This document shows, one piece after another, positions 1-10,130 of a stretch of DNA of 64,000 nucleotides (the stretch's first letter is position 1; every line of letters begins with the position of its first letter). The stretch is taken from assembly GCF_021462225.1 (NCBI RefSeq), contig NC_061817.1:4090751-4154750 (forward strand). Direction: 5' to 3'. The notes beneath the pieces were generated by a model that saw only the letters and a program-made list of their open reading frames with translations, searched no databases and was not told the origin of the DNA. The DNA comes from Girardinichthys multiradiatus. Its lineage: Eukaryota > Chordata > Actinopteri > Cyprinodontiformes > Goodeidae. The position numbers and the translations under genes are program-made.

Positions 1-726
1 GGCTCCCTACACCCCTGCATCGACTATAGGGGGCTTAACGCCATTACTGTCAAGAATAGGTACCTGTTACCTCTCCTCTCATCTGTTTTCGAGCCTGTTC
101 ATGGGGCTACTATTTTTACCAAGCTCGACCTTAGAAACGCATACCATTTAGTTAGGATCCGCTGGGGGGATGAGTGGAAAACGGCGTTCAAAACCCCGCT
201 CAGTCACTTTGAATATTTGGTGATACCGTTTGGATTGTGCAACGCACCTGCACTTTTTCAGACTCTTGTAAATGACGTCTTAAGAGATTTTTTGAATGTA
301 TTTGTTTTTGTATACCTGGAAGACATCTTAATTTTTTCCAGAACTGTTGAAGAGCACAGCCGTCATGTCCGCTTGGTCCTGCAGCGCCTCCTGAAAAACC
401 AGCTATTCGTCAAGGCGGAGAAGTGCCAATTCCACCGAACCTCCATCAGCTTTTTAGGTTTTATCCTTGAAGGTGGGCAGGTTTGCGCTGATCCGCACAA
501 AGTTAAGGCTGTGGAGAACTGGACAACCCCAACCACTCGAAAGCAGTTATAGCGCTTTCTGGGGTTCGCTAATTTCTGTAGGAGGTGTATCCAGAACTAC
601 AGCCGGATTGTCAGTCCCCTGACAACACTGACATCCACCAGGGTTCCCTTCACCTGGTCTCCTGAAGCTGAGGCAGCTTTCATCCTGCTGAAGAACAAGC
701 TCAAGCTCAGTTCTCATCCACCCTGA
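1..726 (+). pseudogene. Ty3/gypsy reverse transcriptase fragment
   Basis: An open frame enters from base 1 and includes [21 protein letters not shown], the [11 protein letters not shown] motif and the catalytic-box region YLEDILIFS. In this family the box normally reads Y-x-D-D, so codon 319-321 (GAA) replaces the first catalytic aspartate with glutamate. A TAG at 550-552 interrupts the frame within the connection region (KQL stop RFLGFANFC), and the frame ends at TGA 724-726. The RNase H part continues in another frame, so an indel lies around 695-705. Inactive relic. Confidence 0.85.
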
Positions 727-1639
727 TCCTGGAATGCAGTTCACCTTGGAAGTGGATGCTTCTGTCACTGGGGTGGGAGCGGTGCTCTCCCAGTGTCAGA
801 GCCAGGACGGCCAGCTTCATCCCTGCGCCTTCTTCTCCCGTTGCCTGGGGCCTGTGGTGAGGAATTACAATGTCAGGGACAGGGAGCTGCTGGCCATTAA
901 GCTTGCTTTGGAGGAGTGGCAGCATTGGCTGCAGGGGTCTGAGCTGCCTGTGCTGGTTTGGACCGATCACAAGAATCTGTCATATATCCAGTCAGCCAAA
1001 CGTTTAAATTCCCGTCAGTCACATTGGTCTCTTTTCTTTTCTCGATTTAACCTGTTAATTTCTTACAGACCTGGCACTAAAAACGTTAAGCCTGATGCTC
1101 TGTCTCGGCAATTCATCTCTGACAACTCGGAGAAGCAGGCCGCACCCATCCTGCCTCCCAGCTGCACCATAGGAGCCGTAACCTGGGAGATAGAGGACTG
1201 CGTGCGACAGGCCCTCCTTGCTGACCCGGGCCCGGGGACCGGACCGCCCAACCGCATGTTCGTTCCTGCAGCAGTTCGGGGCCGGTCGATTGCCTGGTTC
1301 CACTCGTCAAGATTCGCCATCCACCCGAGAGCCAATCGAACGATCGCAGCTGTTACCAGGCGATTCTGGTGGCCCACACTGCATCGAGAAATCAGCGAAT
1401 ATGTATCTGCCTGCCCAGTATGCGCACGGAACAAGACGTCGAGCCGACCGCCCGCGGGCCTCCTGCAACCACTGGCTGTACCTCTCCGACCCTTGCGAGT
1501 CCTCCAGTCTGAGAGCGCCACCTGTCCACCCACCTTGCTTACCTGGAACATCAGAGCGCTCCAGCCGGTTCTGCGCAGGCTCACGCCCCAGACTTGCACC
1601 CGTCTCTCCCCCCTGGCGGATCGATCGCCTACTGAATAG
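704..1639 (+). pseudogene. Ty3/gypsy RNase H and integrase zinc-binding domain
   Basis: In frame 2 the sequence resumes with [17 protein letters not shown]. RNase H acidic residues are visible in EVDAS, RELLAIKLALEEW and VWTDHKNL. The chain DALSRQF leads to an HHCC integrase zinc finger: H in WFHSS, H in IHPRAN (six residues between), then SACPVC about 29 residues later. After NKTSSRPPAGLLQPL the family's DDE core should follow; instead the frame runs into LTR-like sequence and stops at 1637-1639. The core was probably lost by deletion. Confidence 0.85.
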
Positions 1640-1827
1640 TGAGCATAGATCTTGACTTGATTAATCCGATCTGTTTCCTCAGCTCATCTCTGTCCTTCCC
1701 TTACAGCCTGACTCCTGACCCCTCTGCTCGCCTCGTTCCTGAACTGAGTAATAAAACTTTGAATCTACGCTTCTCTGTCTGATTGTCCTCTGCATGTGGG
1801 TCAAGTCGGCCTTTAAAAACTATGACA

Positions 1828-2706
1828 GTAATAAATATATCTGGTGGAATGTGTGATTTCTCCTTTGGTAAATTTAAAGTTAGATCGAAATAATTTAGAA
1901 CCTATTAGATACTAGATCATGTTACAACTCTTACTGAGGTTGTACTTTCTTTTAACCTTGATTGAAGTACCCATAAATACTTGAGGAATGTTTACCATGG
2001 GACACATTCTTTTTATTTTTGCTTTAATAATTATTTTATTAATATTGCCCTGTGAAATCCATAACAATTTTAAATCATCCTCTTTTACCAAAAATTAACC
2101 TACCTCACATCTTTGCTCTGTCTTTTCTTATGTCCTCAGAAGGCCTTTTCTTTGAGTATGGTTCTCCTCGGGCATCTTGAGTTTAAAAATGATTTTTCAT
2201 TGTATTGCCAAAGACTTCTTTAACATAACGTGCATGTTTAGGCTGAAGTATTTAGGCTGCATTAAGTTTATGCATTAATCCAAAACTTCGAATTTAATCT
2301 TTATAAATTTCTACTCAGGGCAGAGAGACCACCAGAAGCCAGTAATCTGGGAATGATTATGTATGTGCCACAAGATAGTGCATGCAAAGTTGAGTGGTCT
2401 CAAGGGAGTGACACTGATGAAGCTGAGCTGTTAGACAGAAAGATGTTTTTAGATAGGGAACTGTGATAAGATGTTTATTCCTATGTATTAATTGAGGTAT
2501 TGTAACAAAAAGATTCTTCGTTTATAAGCATATATATTTATCTAAGTATGTCAGAATATTTGGAATCTGCTTTTGTATCTTTGTGTATGTTATTAAGATG
2601 TATCTTTGTTTCAGTACATTTAGTACAGTACATATTAATCAGGACCATGCATCAAGTAACTGCTTACGGTTCTTACTGAGGTTCCCTTTGCCTGTTGCAC
2701 TCTTAC
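1828..2706. other. AT-rich non-coding stretch, probably kcnc3 intron
   Basis: I recognise no gene, repeat family or splice-bounded exon here. It lies downstream, on the minus strand, of the donor at 2706. A final kcnc3 coding exon could be shorter than I can detect by eye. Reading through the donor gives a short alternative tail ending at a stop at 2639-2641. Confidence 0.4.
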
Positions 2707-2919
2707 CTTTCCGAACGTTCCCATCGGTGGTTCGCTGAAACTCCCCGGCACTCAAAAGAAAGCAGGCTCGGTCGTGTGGGTATCTTTCGCGACTAGTGGT
2801 AGAGCCAAGCCCTCCAGTGACTGGACTGCGCTCATCCCCGAGAACTTGGTCTATGGTTGGACAGTCCTCATTGGCCAAAGCTGCTGCATTGGTAGCTGCA
2901 TCACCATTCTGCTTAGAGT
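2707..2919 (-). CDS. kcnc3: Kv3 potassium channel, C-terminal cytoplasmic exon
   Basis: This exon codes for about 71 residues of the cytoplasmic tail. The acceptor is CTAAG before 2919; the donor reads AAAG|GTAAGA at 2707/2706. The first codon (GAC) is completed by the single G that ends the core exon, giving INRA-DSKQNGD across the junction, a typical Kv3 tail. It continues LANEDCPTIDQ, then RYPHDRACFLLSAGEFQ and TDGNVRKG. In mammalian Kv3 genes alternative C-termini branch at this RK-G point, so the phase-1 donor suggests that alternative 3' exons exist. None is recognised to the left. If the donor is skipped, about 20 further codons follow before a stop near 2639. Assignment to Kv3 is firm; the paralogue is inferred. 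Confidence 0.85.
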
Positions 2920-4222
2920 CTTAGAATGAAGAATGATGAAGGAGATGGAGAGGTGGAACATCAACAAAATGACAAAATGAAAGGATAAAACCGATAACAA
3001 TTACTAAACAAATGGCAAAACAGAAATATAATTTATACGAAAAATGCAATATACACTGGAAAGAGAGAAAAGGAATCAAAATCTAGTTTGCACTGAGAAC
3101 AACAGAACGGCAACAGAACAAGTAACTGGTAGTCATTTTTAGGACACAATACACATTTTAGTTAGACCAATATGTTTCATCTACTAGAAGGCATTATTTA
3201 CATTTTGGAATGACCCAGCTAGAGTCCCGACTTGAATCTCACAGAGAATCTTTGTAAGTAGCTAAAAATTAACTGATGGCAAGAAGTCCTGCAGCTCATT
3301 GCAAAAGGTGATAGGCCAAAAATACTATTGGGGACATGCAAAGAGCTTGTAAGCAATTACATATAGTTTATAAGAATTTCAATTGCTTTTTAAGAAGGGT
3401 ATCAATAATTTTTCACATGCAGCTGTCATGTTGTTTAAATGTTAATCATCTTAATCATCTTTAATTTGAAATCTGCACAGGGTTTAAGCATTTATGAAAA
3501 GAATGTTGACATCTGACTTTAATTTGATTTCATCAATTTGTTTTAAAAATGTATTGAACATAGAATTGACTGAGGATATAGTTTGATTTTCTTAACTAAG
3601 TATAGGGAGGTATAGACAATGGAGGTATAGATGGATTAAAAAATAAAATAAAACTTCAAAAAAAATTGTCATTGTTGTTTAGAAAGTTTTGATTAAGATT
3701 ATGCCATTGTTTAATAAAAAAACATTTTGAATTATTTTGGATTCATTTAAATGCAAGTTGAACGGTGCTAATAAAAGAGTAAAATTGACTTTAGGAAAGA
3801 GACCAGTCTCAAATACTAATCTTGTTTATTGAGTTGTTACTTGATATTATAAAAGGCTTCAAAACCTTAAAGCTGAGTTCTATTGACATATTATTTGTTT
3901 TGTTTTGTATATATTTTGTATTACATTTAAATGCCAGTTTCATTGACAAAAGGTCCATTGTTACTGTAGCTAAATTCTCAACTGAGAAGTCCATTATGTT
4001 TCATTTTGATGTAACTTTGTAAAAATTGCACAACTGAATGTAAAATTAATCTCTGTACAATAACATTTAACCTATGTGCAATGTTTGTCAAAAGACATTC
4101 CTCAAAAGATATTAAAAATGTAGAAGAAGTGTTAAAGACAATAATTTATTGGTTATAGCATTACTCTGCTTATTTACACCCTACTCAATAATCAATGAGG
4201 GAAAAGCATTACAGGAACCAAC

Positions 4223-4549
4223 TGTCACGGTTCTGTCATGGTTTACTTGGAATTGGACCCCACAATGCAGACGAGCAGGTAAGTGAAAAGGTTTTAATGA
4301 CGAAAAAAACAAAAACTCACTCACAGCAGGAGGCAGGAACAAAACAACGGACGGGCAGGCAAGACAGGCATGGCATGATCCGAAAACAAGACTTGAGCAT
4401 CAAAACTTGACATGAGCAGGAGACCAAGACATGAGAATCAAAGCTAGACATGAGCATGAGAGTAAAAAATGTTTCCGCGAAGACAAACAAGCAGGTGTGA
4501 ATATATCGAGTGAAAACCAGGTGGAGCAAGGGGACAGATTAACTTGGAC
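4223..4549 (-). repeat. LTR-A, truncated 3' LTR
   Basis: Nearly identical to 5748-6088, ending abruptly at AACTTGGACA. The part matching 6089-6376 is missing. The gag-like ORF reads directly into this fragment, so a deletion joined ORF and LTR. Confidence 0.8.
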
Positions 4550-5745
4550 AAGCACAGAGTTGCCCCAGAACTCCGGGCTGTAGTGAGCGCAGACGGCATG
4601 GGCGGAGGTGCAGCTAGCCTGGCAGACAGTGCTCTGTCAGACGAAGATGCGGGCTTACTTGCTGCAGCCCTCACGTCAGCTGGCAGGGAAACCACCTCCT
4701 CACCAGGCAACCGGCTGGGAATCCCAGCATGACGGTGATTCTTGCGGCGGGAGGAAAATGACGGCTTTGTTGCCGGTACGGAAGCAGGTGGGGAACATCG
4801 GAGCTGTGGTGTGTCCGGCTGTGGTGTGTCAGGCTGTGGTGTGCTAGGCTGTGGTGTGTCAGGCTGTGGACCTGATGTGGGCTGCTCTGCAGCAGCGCCC
4901 TGGAGACTTGACGTGGCCTGCTCTACAGCAGCGCCCTGGAGACTTGACGTGGGCTGCTCTGCAGCAGCGCCCTGGAGACTTGACGTGGGCTGCTCTGCAG
5001 CAGCGCCCTGAAGACCTGACGTGGGCTGCTCTGCAGCAGCGCCCTGGAGACTTGACGTGGGCTGCTCTGCAGCAGCGCCTTGGAGACTTGACGTGGGCTG
5101 CTCTGCGGCAGCTCCCTGGAGACTTGATGTGGATGATGGAGGGTGGCAGTAAAACAGCCTTACTGCCACTTCATACTCCATCTCGATCTGCTTTATCCTC
5201 TCCATCAGCTCAGGAGAGGAATACAGGAGACCTGTCGTCCTGAGGATCTTGATGTGGCATGCCGTGAACCTCAAGCGCTGCTCCAGCTCGGCAGGTGTTG
5301 CCCCAAAACTCCTGGCTGGAGCAAGCGCAGACGGCATGGGCGGAGGTGCAGCGAGCCTGGCAGATGGTGCTGTGGCAGACGAAGATGCGGGCTTACTTGC
5401 TGGAGCCCTCACATCAGCTGGCAGGGAAACCACCTCCTCGCCAGTCGACCGGCTGGGAATCCCTGCATGACGGTGATTCTTGCGGCGGGAGGAAGATGAC
5501 GGCTTTGTTGCCGGTACGGAAGCAGGTGGGGATTGTCGGAGCTGAGGCGGAGGGACAGAACAGCCCTCCCGAACTCTCTGGCGCTGGGCCACCTCATGCT
5601 CTATCTGTTCCAGCAGCAGAGGAGACAGCAGAATCTCCAAATCCGTCGGCAGAAGTCTCATCGCCTCCTTCATTTGCTGCTTAACCCAGCGATCCCTGGC
5701 GCTCTCCTGCCTACTGTCCGCGAGGTCCATGTTTGGCGGAAACAT
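4444..5745 (-). pseudogene. Gag-like repeat protein of the LTR-A element (433 aa)
   Basis: The ATG lies two bases inside the LTR boundary, so the ORF starts directly behind the 5' LTR. In order: an acidic/helical head with MKEAMRLLPTDLEILLSPLL and LEQIEHEVAQRQRVREG (about 20-60), a proline/serine-rich block with SLPADVRAPASKPASSS, a predicted helical segment ELEQRLRF...YSSPELMERIKQIEMEYEVAVR, seven 12-residue units of the type TSSLQGAAAEQP, four DTPQP units, and a second copy of the SLPADVR block (4577-4800 repeats 5322-5532). The C-terminus is read from LTR sequence. There is no zinc knuckle and no enzyme domain. A related ORF at 51.6-53.4 kb shares the ELEQRL and YSSPELM segment, so this is a family. 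Gag-like is inferred from position behind an LTR, not from a recognised capsid domain. Confidence 0.6.
4805..5130 (-). repeat. Coding tandem repeats (15-bp and 36-bp units)
   Basis: About seven 36-bp units (core GCAGCAGCGCCCTGGAGACT on the plus strand, 4868-5125) and about four 15-bp units (GGCTGTGGTGTGTCA, 4807-4866). Both unit lengths are multiples of three and keep the reading frame open. Confidence 0.9.
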
Positions 5746-5747
5746 AC

Positions 5748-6376
5748 TGTCACGGTTCTGTCACGGTTTACTTGGAATTGGACCCCACAATGCAGAACAG
5801 CAGGCAGCGTGATGGTAAGTGAAAAGGTTTTAATGACGAAAAAAACAAAAACTCACTCACAGCAGGAGGCAGGAACAAAACAACGGACGGGCAGGCAAGA
5901 CAAGCATGGCATGATCCGAAAACAAGACTTGAGCATCAAGACTTGACATGAGCAGGAGAACAAGACATGAGAATCAAAGCTAGACATGAGCATGAGAGTG
6001 AAAAATGTTTCCGCGAAGACAAACAAGCAGGTGTGAATATATCGAGTGAAAACCAGGTGGAGCAAGGGGACAGATTAACTTGGACAGGTTAGCCAAATAA
6101 ACTTAATTGACAGACAGAACAAAACGTGGCTGCGGCAAAAACACAGACTCTAATAAATAAGCTAGAAAAACATGAAGCTAAAGCATAACCAGATCCGAAA
6201 ACCAAACTTGACAAAACATGAACAAGACGACAAAACTAAAGCATGGCCAGGAAAAATAACAGAAGCATGATTCAAAATCTAAGAAGAATAATAACAAAAG
6301 AACGAGTCAAAAAACCTTAACTGTGAAAAACATAAGAAACCCGAAACCAAAAACCAAACAACCCTACATCATGACA
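5748..6376 (-). repeat. LTR-A, 5' LTR in element orientation
   Basis: TGTCACGG at 5748 and CATGACA at 6376 give TG/CA ends. Positions 5748-6088 align with 4223-4549, and 6089-6376 align with the solo LTR at 49.1-49.6 kb (shared blocks such as AAGCATAACCAGATCC and ACATGAACAAGA). Confidence 0.8.
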
Positions 6377-6382
6377 GCAACC

Positions 6383-6748
6383 CTATAATTGCTGGCTAGC
6401 TTTCTGCATGTTTTCACTGGTATTTCGACATTTTATCTTTGGTGATGATCTCCTAGTCTTTGAGGATGTTGGCCCTCCTTGCACTCTTTCAGATTGGTCT
6501 GGTGTATCCATTAAGCTGGTTACCAGCATTGTGTTTGTCTGATTACACACGGCTGGACAGTCAAAATTATAACACAAGGGCTTTATGCCTCTATTCATAG
6601 GTAAACCTTCAGCAGAAAGTTCAAAAGTACAGTGCAACCTCTTAATCCAAAAAATCTGAACATATTTTTTTTCTAAATATAAACTGCATATAAGTTTCAC
6701 TAACACAAACATTCTTTTGTACATAAATGAGCACAATGGCTGTTGCAT
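6383..6748 (-). other. Unidentified ORF, 121 codons, inside the kcnc3 intron
   Basis: The open frame ends seven bases right of the LTR-A boundary. Its second half has a protein-like composition (residues include FELSAEGLPMNRG, CPAVCNQTNTML, MDTPDQSERVQGGP and KIKCRNTSENMQKAS). I recognise no domain. It could be an unrecognised alternative kcnc3 exon, part of an old transposon, or chance. Confidence 0.2.
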
Positions 6749-8021
6749 GTGTGCAACCCCACCTGCTGTCAGTATCTTGCATTACTCTTGTGTTTGTTCT
6801 GATAGGCTTTATCTATTGCTGCTGCATGTACGCTGCCTCCTGTGTGACATTTGCCTTTAATTTTCCTCTGGATTCTACGCTAATAACAAAGAAATGTGTG
6901 GCAAGCGAATTTTAGAGGTGCTCACTTCCAGAGGCATCACAGAGGTGTAAATAAATCCCACAGCTTCTATGTGTAGCATCACTCCAGCAAAGCTGTTGGC
7001 TGATGAACAATGCTTAAAATAGAAAAACCGTTAAACTGCCGTTGTATTTAAAATCCAATTACAGTGAGTCCTGTGGAAATAATTGTTTGGGTCGTACTAC
7101 CACTTTCTTTGTTTGGAGTGAGATTTGTCTCACTGGGCCCCTTGATGCTCTTTAATTAAGTCAAAATATAAGTCGTTTCCATAAAAATAAAAAAACCTTA
7201 ATAGTCTTCAGTATGACAAACACGTGGGTGTCCCACAGGAACTGTGCTCAGGTTCATTATATTAATATTATTATTATGTCTTTATTTTCAGTGGAACATG
7301 TTTTCAAATATAAATTTTCAAGATGAACACTGTTTGAGCAAATAAAATCTGCATCCAAACGTTTTTTGCTGTACTCTTAACTTTAAAAAATGGCATAAAC
7401 TAGCCATTCAAAATAAACAAAAGATAGACACACTGCCCCAAATGGTATCTGCTCATACTTTGACATGTGTTTTACAAAGCCAAAATGTTCAGTTATTAGG
7501 TCAAATATTGTTCCATTTCTCAGATTATTTATTAACTAATTTATCAACAAGCTGAAACAACTGTCTGGACATCTTTTACAACCAAGACATCCAGCCTTGA
7601 GAAGTACATTTCTTCCAATATTTCTTTTCCAACCTTTTTTAGTAATGTTTATCCAGTCCATGTACTCACGTCATACACATGACTGTCTTTGGCATTCCCT
7701 AAATAATTTTGAAAGGACCTAAGCACAAAGTGAATGAATTTACTGGAGCATGACGCAAAATGCACAGAAAAAACCATGTCCAGTCCTTCTGGATTTTATT
7801 TTATTTTATTTTTTCAAAACTATTCTATGAAATATCAGCAGGTATGCCAGCTCTTGCATATTTTCTTAATTTTTAAGAACATAGTAGACATTATTTCAAG
7901 ATGTGCAAATGTAATGTAAAAAAAGAACCAATGCCAAAGAAGACTAATAAAATACTTAAGATTATACAAAAGCCTGGAGCATTTTACTTAAGACCCCTTA
8001 ATACATAAAAGGGCTCATATG

Positions 8022-8296
8022 GTAAATGGCCAGCACTTGTATAGGGCTTTATGAAGTCATGAAGTCATTCACCCATTCATTCACACACTGACAGTGTACA
8101 TTGTAGCCCCAGCTGCCCTAGCACAGCCTGACAGAAGTGAGGCTGCCATACAATAAGTGCCACTGAGCCATCTTACCACCATCAGCACACAAAGCAAGTG
8201 AAGTGTCTTGCCCAAAGAGACGACTGAGATGGATGGAGCGGGGGTTCAAACCGGCAACCCACCGGTAACAGGGTGAACCGCCCTACCACCATTACC
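8022..8296 (-). repeat. tRNA-derived SINE, minus orientation
   Basis: On the minus strand the copy starts GGTGGTAGGGCGGTTCACCC, has a B-box-like GGTTTGAACCC, and ends with the tail GTGCTGGCCATTTACCAT. It matches the plus-strand copy at 29425-29695 over head, body (CAGCCTCACTTCTGTCAG) and tail. Confidence 0.75.
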
Positions 8297-8697
8297 ATCG
8301 TCGTTCCATATGTGTCCTTATGAAATTACTTAACAGTTTACTTAATGGTTTTTGCACATATTGTCGATGTGAATAATATTTTAGAGATTTAACAGCATGA
8401 TTTGGCATATCATTATTACCACAGTATTGCAAAAAGTGTTTCAAGCGTGCAATACTAAAAATACAAACTTTAAAAAGCATTATTAAAGAAAAAGTGTAAC
8501 CCTTAGCATTACTGAGTTTCCTGGTAAATAAGTTTGGAATTATCAGTTTTTTTTTACTGAAATGTGATATTACTGTCATTATTATATATATATAATATTA
8601 TATATAATTATAATTATGCTAAATTCATCACAGTGTGTTTTACGGAATTCCCTTTATGATGTTCTGAAAAATGCATATGTAATGTAATCTAACTTAC

Positions 8698-9559
8698 CTG
8701 CCCTGTTTATTTCAATGATCTCTTCCTGTGCCAGTGGGCAGTCCCCAGTGCCTATCATGCTGCCAGATTCCACCAAGCCTGGCCCAAGTACATTGCCCAT
8801 TAATCTATGTGGAGAAGCAGTTGCCATTGCCAGAGCATCCGGCTTGCAGTAATTCGGACTTCCTGGCTGTGGTGCTCTTGGGATGTGCTTGTTCCTCTTC
8901 TTTGGAAGCTTCTGCTTTGCCATGGCCAGCGAGTAGTACATTCCAAAGTTGTTGACAATAACAGGCACAGGCATAGCAATGGTCAGCACACCTGCCAAAG
9001 CACAGAGGGCACCCACTAGCATTCCCGACCATGTTTCAGGGTACATATCTCCATATCCAAGAGTAGTCATTGTCACCACAGCCCACCAGAACCCAATGGG
9101 AATGTTCTTAAAGTTGGTGTGGGCTGCAGCAGTTGGATCATCTGGGTCAGCTCCAATACGTTCAGCGTAGTAGATCATAGTAGCAAAGATGAGGACACCC
9201 AGTGCCAGGAAAATGATAAGCAACAAGAACTCATTGGTACTTGCCCGCAAAGTGTGGCCCAGGACCCGTAAACCGACAAAATGGCGGGTTAGCTTGAATA
9301 TACGCAGGATGCGGACAAAACGTACCACGCGTAGGAAGCTCAACACATCTTTGGCTGTTTTAGAGGATAGGCCACTAAGTGCTACCTCCAGGTAAAAGGG
9401 AACAATAGCCACAAAGTCTATAATGTTAAGGGTGCTACGGAAGAACTCTGCCTTGTCAGGGCAAAAGATGACGCGTGCCACCACCTCAATAGTGAACCAG
9501 ATGACACAGACACCCTCCACATATGTCAGCCAGCCATCTGTGACAACTTCATATACAAT
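8698..9559 (-). CDS. kcnc3: Kv3 potassium channel, S2-S6 core exon
   Basis: This exon (862 bp, 287 codons plus one base) begins after CTTTACAG and ends at GGCAG|GTAAGTT. It encodes the S1-S2 loop end and S2 ([17 protein letters not shown]), S3 ([15 protein letters not shown]), the S4 voltage sensor with a basic residue every third position ([20 protein letters not shown]), S5 ([21 protein letters not shown]), the pore loop with selectivity filter [12 protein letters not shown], and S6 with the PVPVIV gate hinge. The proximal tail has [27 protein letters not shown] and the end [24 protein letters not shown] and the [12 protein letters not shown] tail fit Kv3.3 better than Kv3.1, Kv3.2 or Kv3.4 as I recall them. 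The frame is fully open and every key pore and sensor residue is present, so the exon looks functional. The product is a fast delayed-rectifier channel subunit of the neuronal plasma membrane. Confidence 0.95.
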
Positions 9560-9998
9560 CTGTAAAGTAAATAGAGAAAAGGATTAGTAGAATTAATTAT
9601 CTATTAAGTGGAATGTTATTATTATATTAAATTACAGCAATGTATAGAATGTATCTCATTTCCATATTATTTATACTTCGCTGGTTGACTTTGGTACAGT
9701 TTACTTTTTAGTTCTTTCTTGTATGTCTGAATACATGGAGAGGAAAATAAAAAAAAGTCCAAATAAAACCATTTTGTAGTAGTATGACCTTTGCTCTGCC
9801 TTTTCCATGAAAAAACAAGCATTGGCAATTATTGTAAGCTACTGTGGTAATAGAAGATGCAAGTATTCTGTAGTCCCTCAGCCGTCAAAGGAATAAGGCA
9901 GTTCAAACCTCAGTGAATTTAAGGTCTATTAATTTAGGGGTTTTCTTATGTTATCCACAATAAGCAACTGTACTCTTAAAATAATATTGTTGCTGTAC
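9560..9998 (-). other. kcnc3 intron within the S1-S2 linker (439 bp)
   Basis: Donor GAG|GTACAG at 9999/9998, acceptor CTTTACAG before 9559, both phase 0. It is AT-rich with no repeat recognised. Confidence 0.85.
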
Positions 9999-10130
9999 CT
10001 CCTCACGTGTTACGTTGCCTTCAGTGACATTCTCAGTTTTGTTGTAGATGGTGTTGAAAGCCTCATGGGTCTCCAAGCAGAAAGTGGAAATGGAGAGAAG
10101 GATGAAGAACAGCGAGGCCAAGGCCACATA
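9999..10130 (-). CDS. kcnc3: Kv3 potassium channel, S1 exon
   Basis: A 132-bp exon (44 codons, phase 0 at both ends) follows the acceptor TTTTCTGCAG and ends GAG|GTACAG. It encodes S1 ([20 protein letters not shown]), the conserved THEAFN, and a loop with three glycosylation sequons (NKT, NVT, NVT). It joins in frame to [16 protein letters not shown] of the next exon. From memory, mammalian Kv3 genes carry S1 and S2-S6 in one exon, so the intron after this exon may be a fish-lineage feature. The upstream exon with the T1 tetramerisation domain was not found anywhere to the right. Confidence 0.92.

Larger units (their letters stand above)
1..1827 (+). mobile_element. Ty3/gypsy LTR retrotransposon, truncated copy (pol 3' part plus LTR tail)
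   Basis: Reading from the window edge, the order is reverse transcriptase, RNase H, integrase zinc-binding domain, then an LTR-like tail, which is Ty3/gypsy pol order. The integrase catalytic core is absent: the frame runs from the zinc finger straight into unrelated sequence near 1497. The tail has a polyadenylation signal AATAAA at 1750-1755 and ends in TATGACA near 1827, as LTR 3' ends do. The left part of the element lies outside the window. It is inactive here: frameshift, stops and loss of the core. Confidence 0.85.
4223..6376 (-). mobile_element. Non-autonomous LTR element (LTR-A) with a gag-like ORF
   Basis: Two direct repeats starting TGTCACGGTTCTGTCA flank one long minus-strand ORF. 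The right LTR (5748-6376) ends CATGACA; the left copy (4223-4549) lacks the last 290 bases. Flanks CCAAC and GCAAC agree at four of five positions, a likely aged 5-bp target duplication. No reverse transcriptase, protease or integrase is present, and I see no primer-binding site next to the LTR. A solo LTR of this family is at 49089-49601. I infer an element mobilised in trans by an autonomous LTR retrotransposon. Confidence 0.75.
2920..8697 (-). other. kcnc3 intron between the core and C-terminal exons (about 5.8 kb)
   Basis: Bounded by donor CAG|GTAAGTT (8698/8697) and acceptor CTAAG (2921-2920). It contains a complete-looking LTR-A element (4223-6376), an unidentified ORF (6383-6748) and a SINE (8022-8296). 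From 2920 to 4222, from 6750 to 8021 and from 8297 to 8697 the sequence is AT-rich and I recognise nothing else, apart from a short direct repeat (GGAGGTATAGA) near 3606 and 3621. Confidence 0.8.

Noticed and set aside
1055..1599. Minus-strand frames of 82 and 178 codons in the gypsy region
   Set aside because: Antisense shadows of the RNase H and integrase reading.
9189..9395. Plus-strand frames opposite the Kv3 core exon
   Set aside because: They are antisense to a strongly conserved coding exon and have no own motif.
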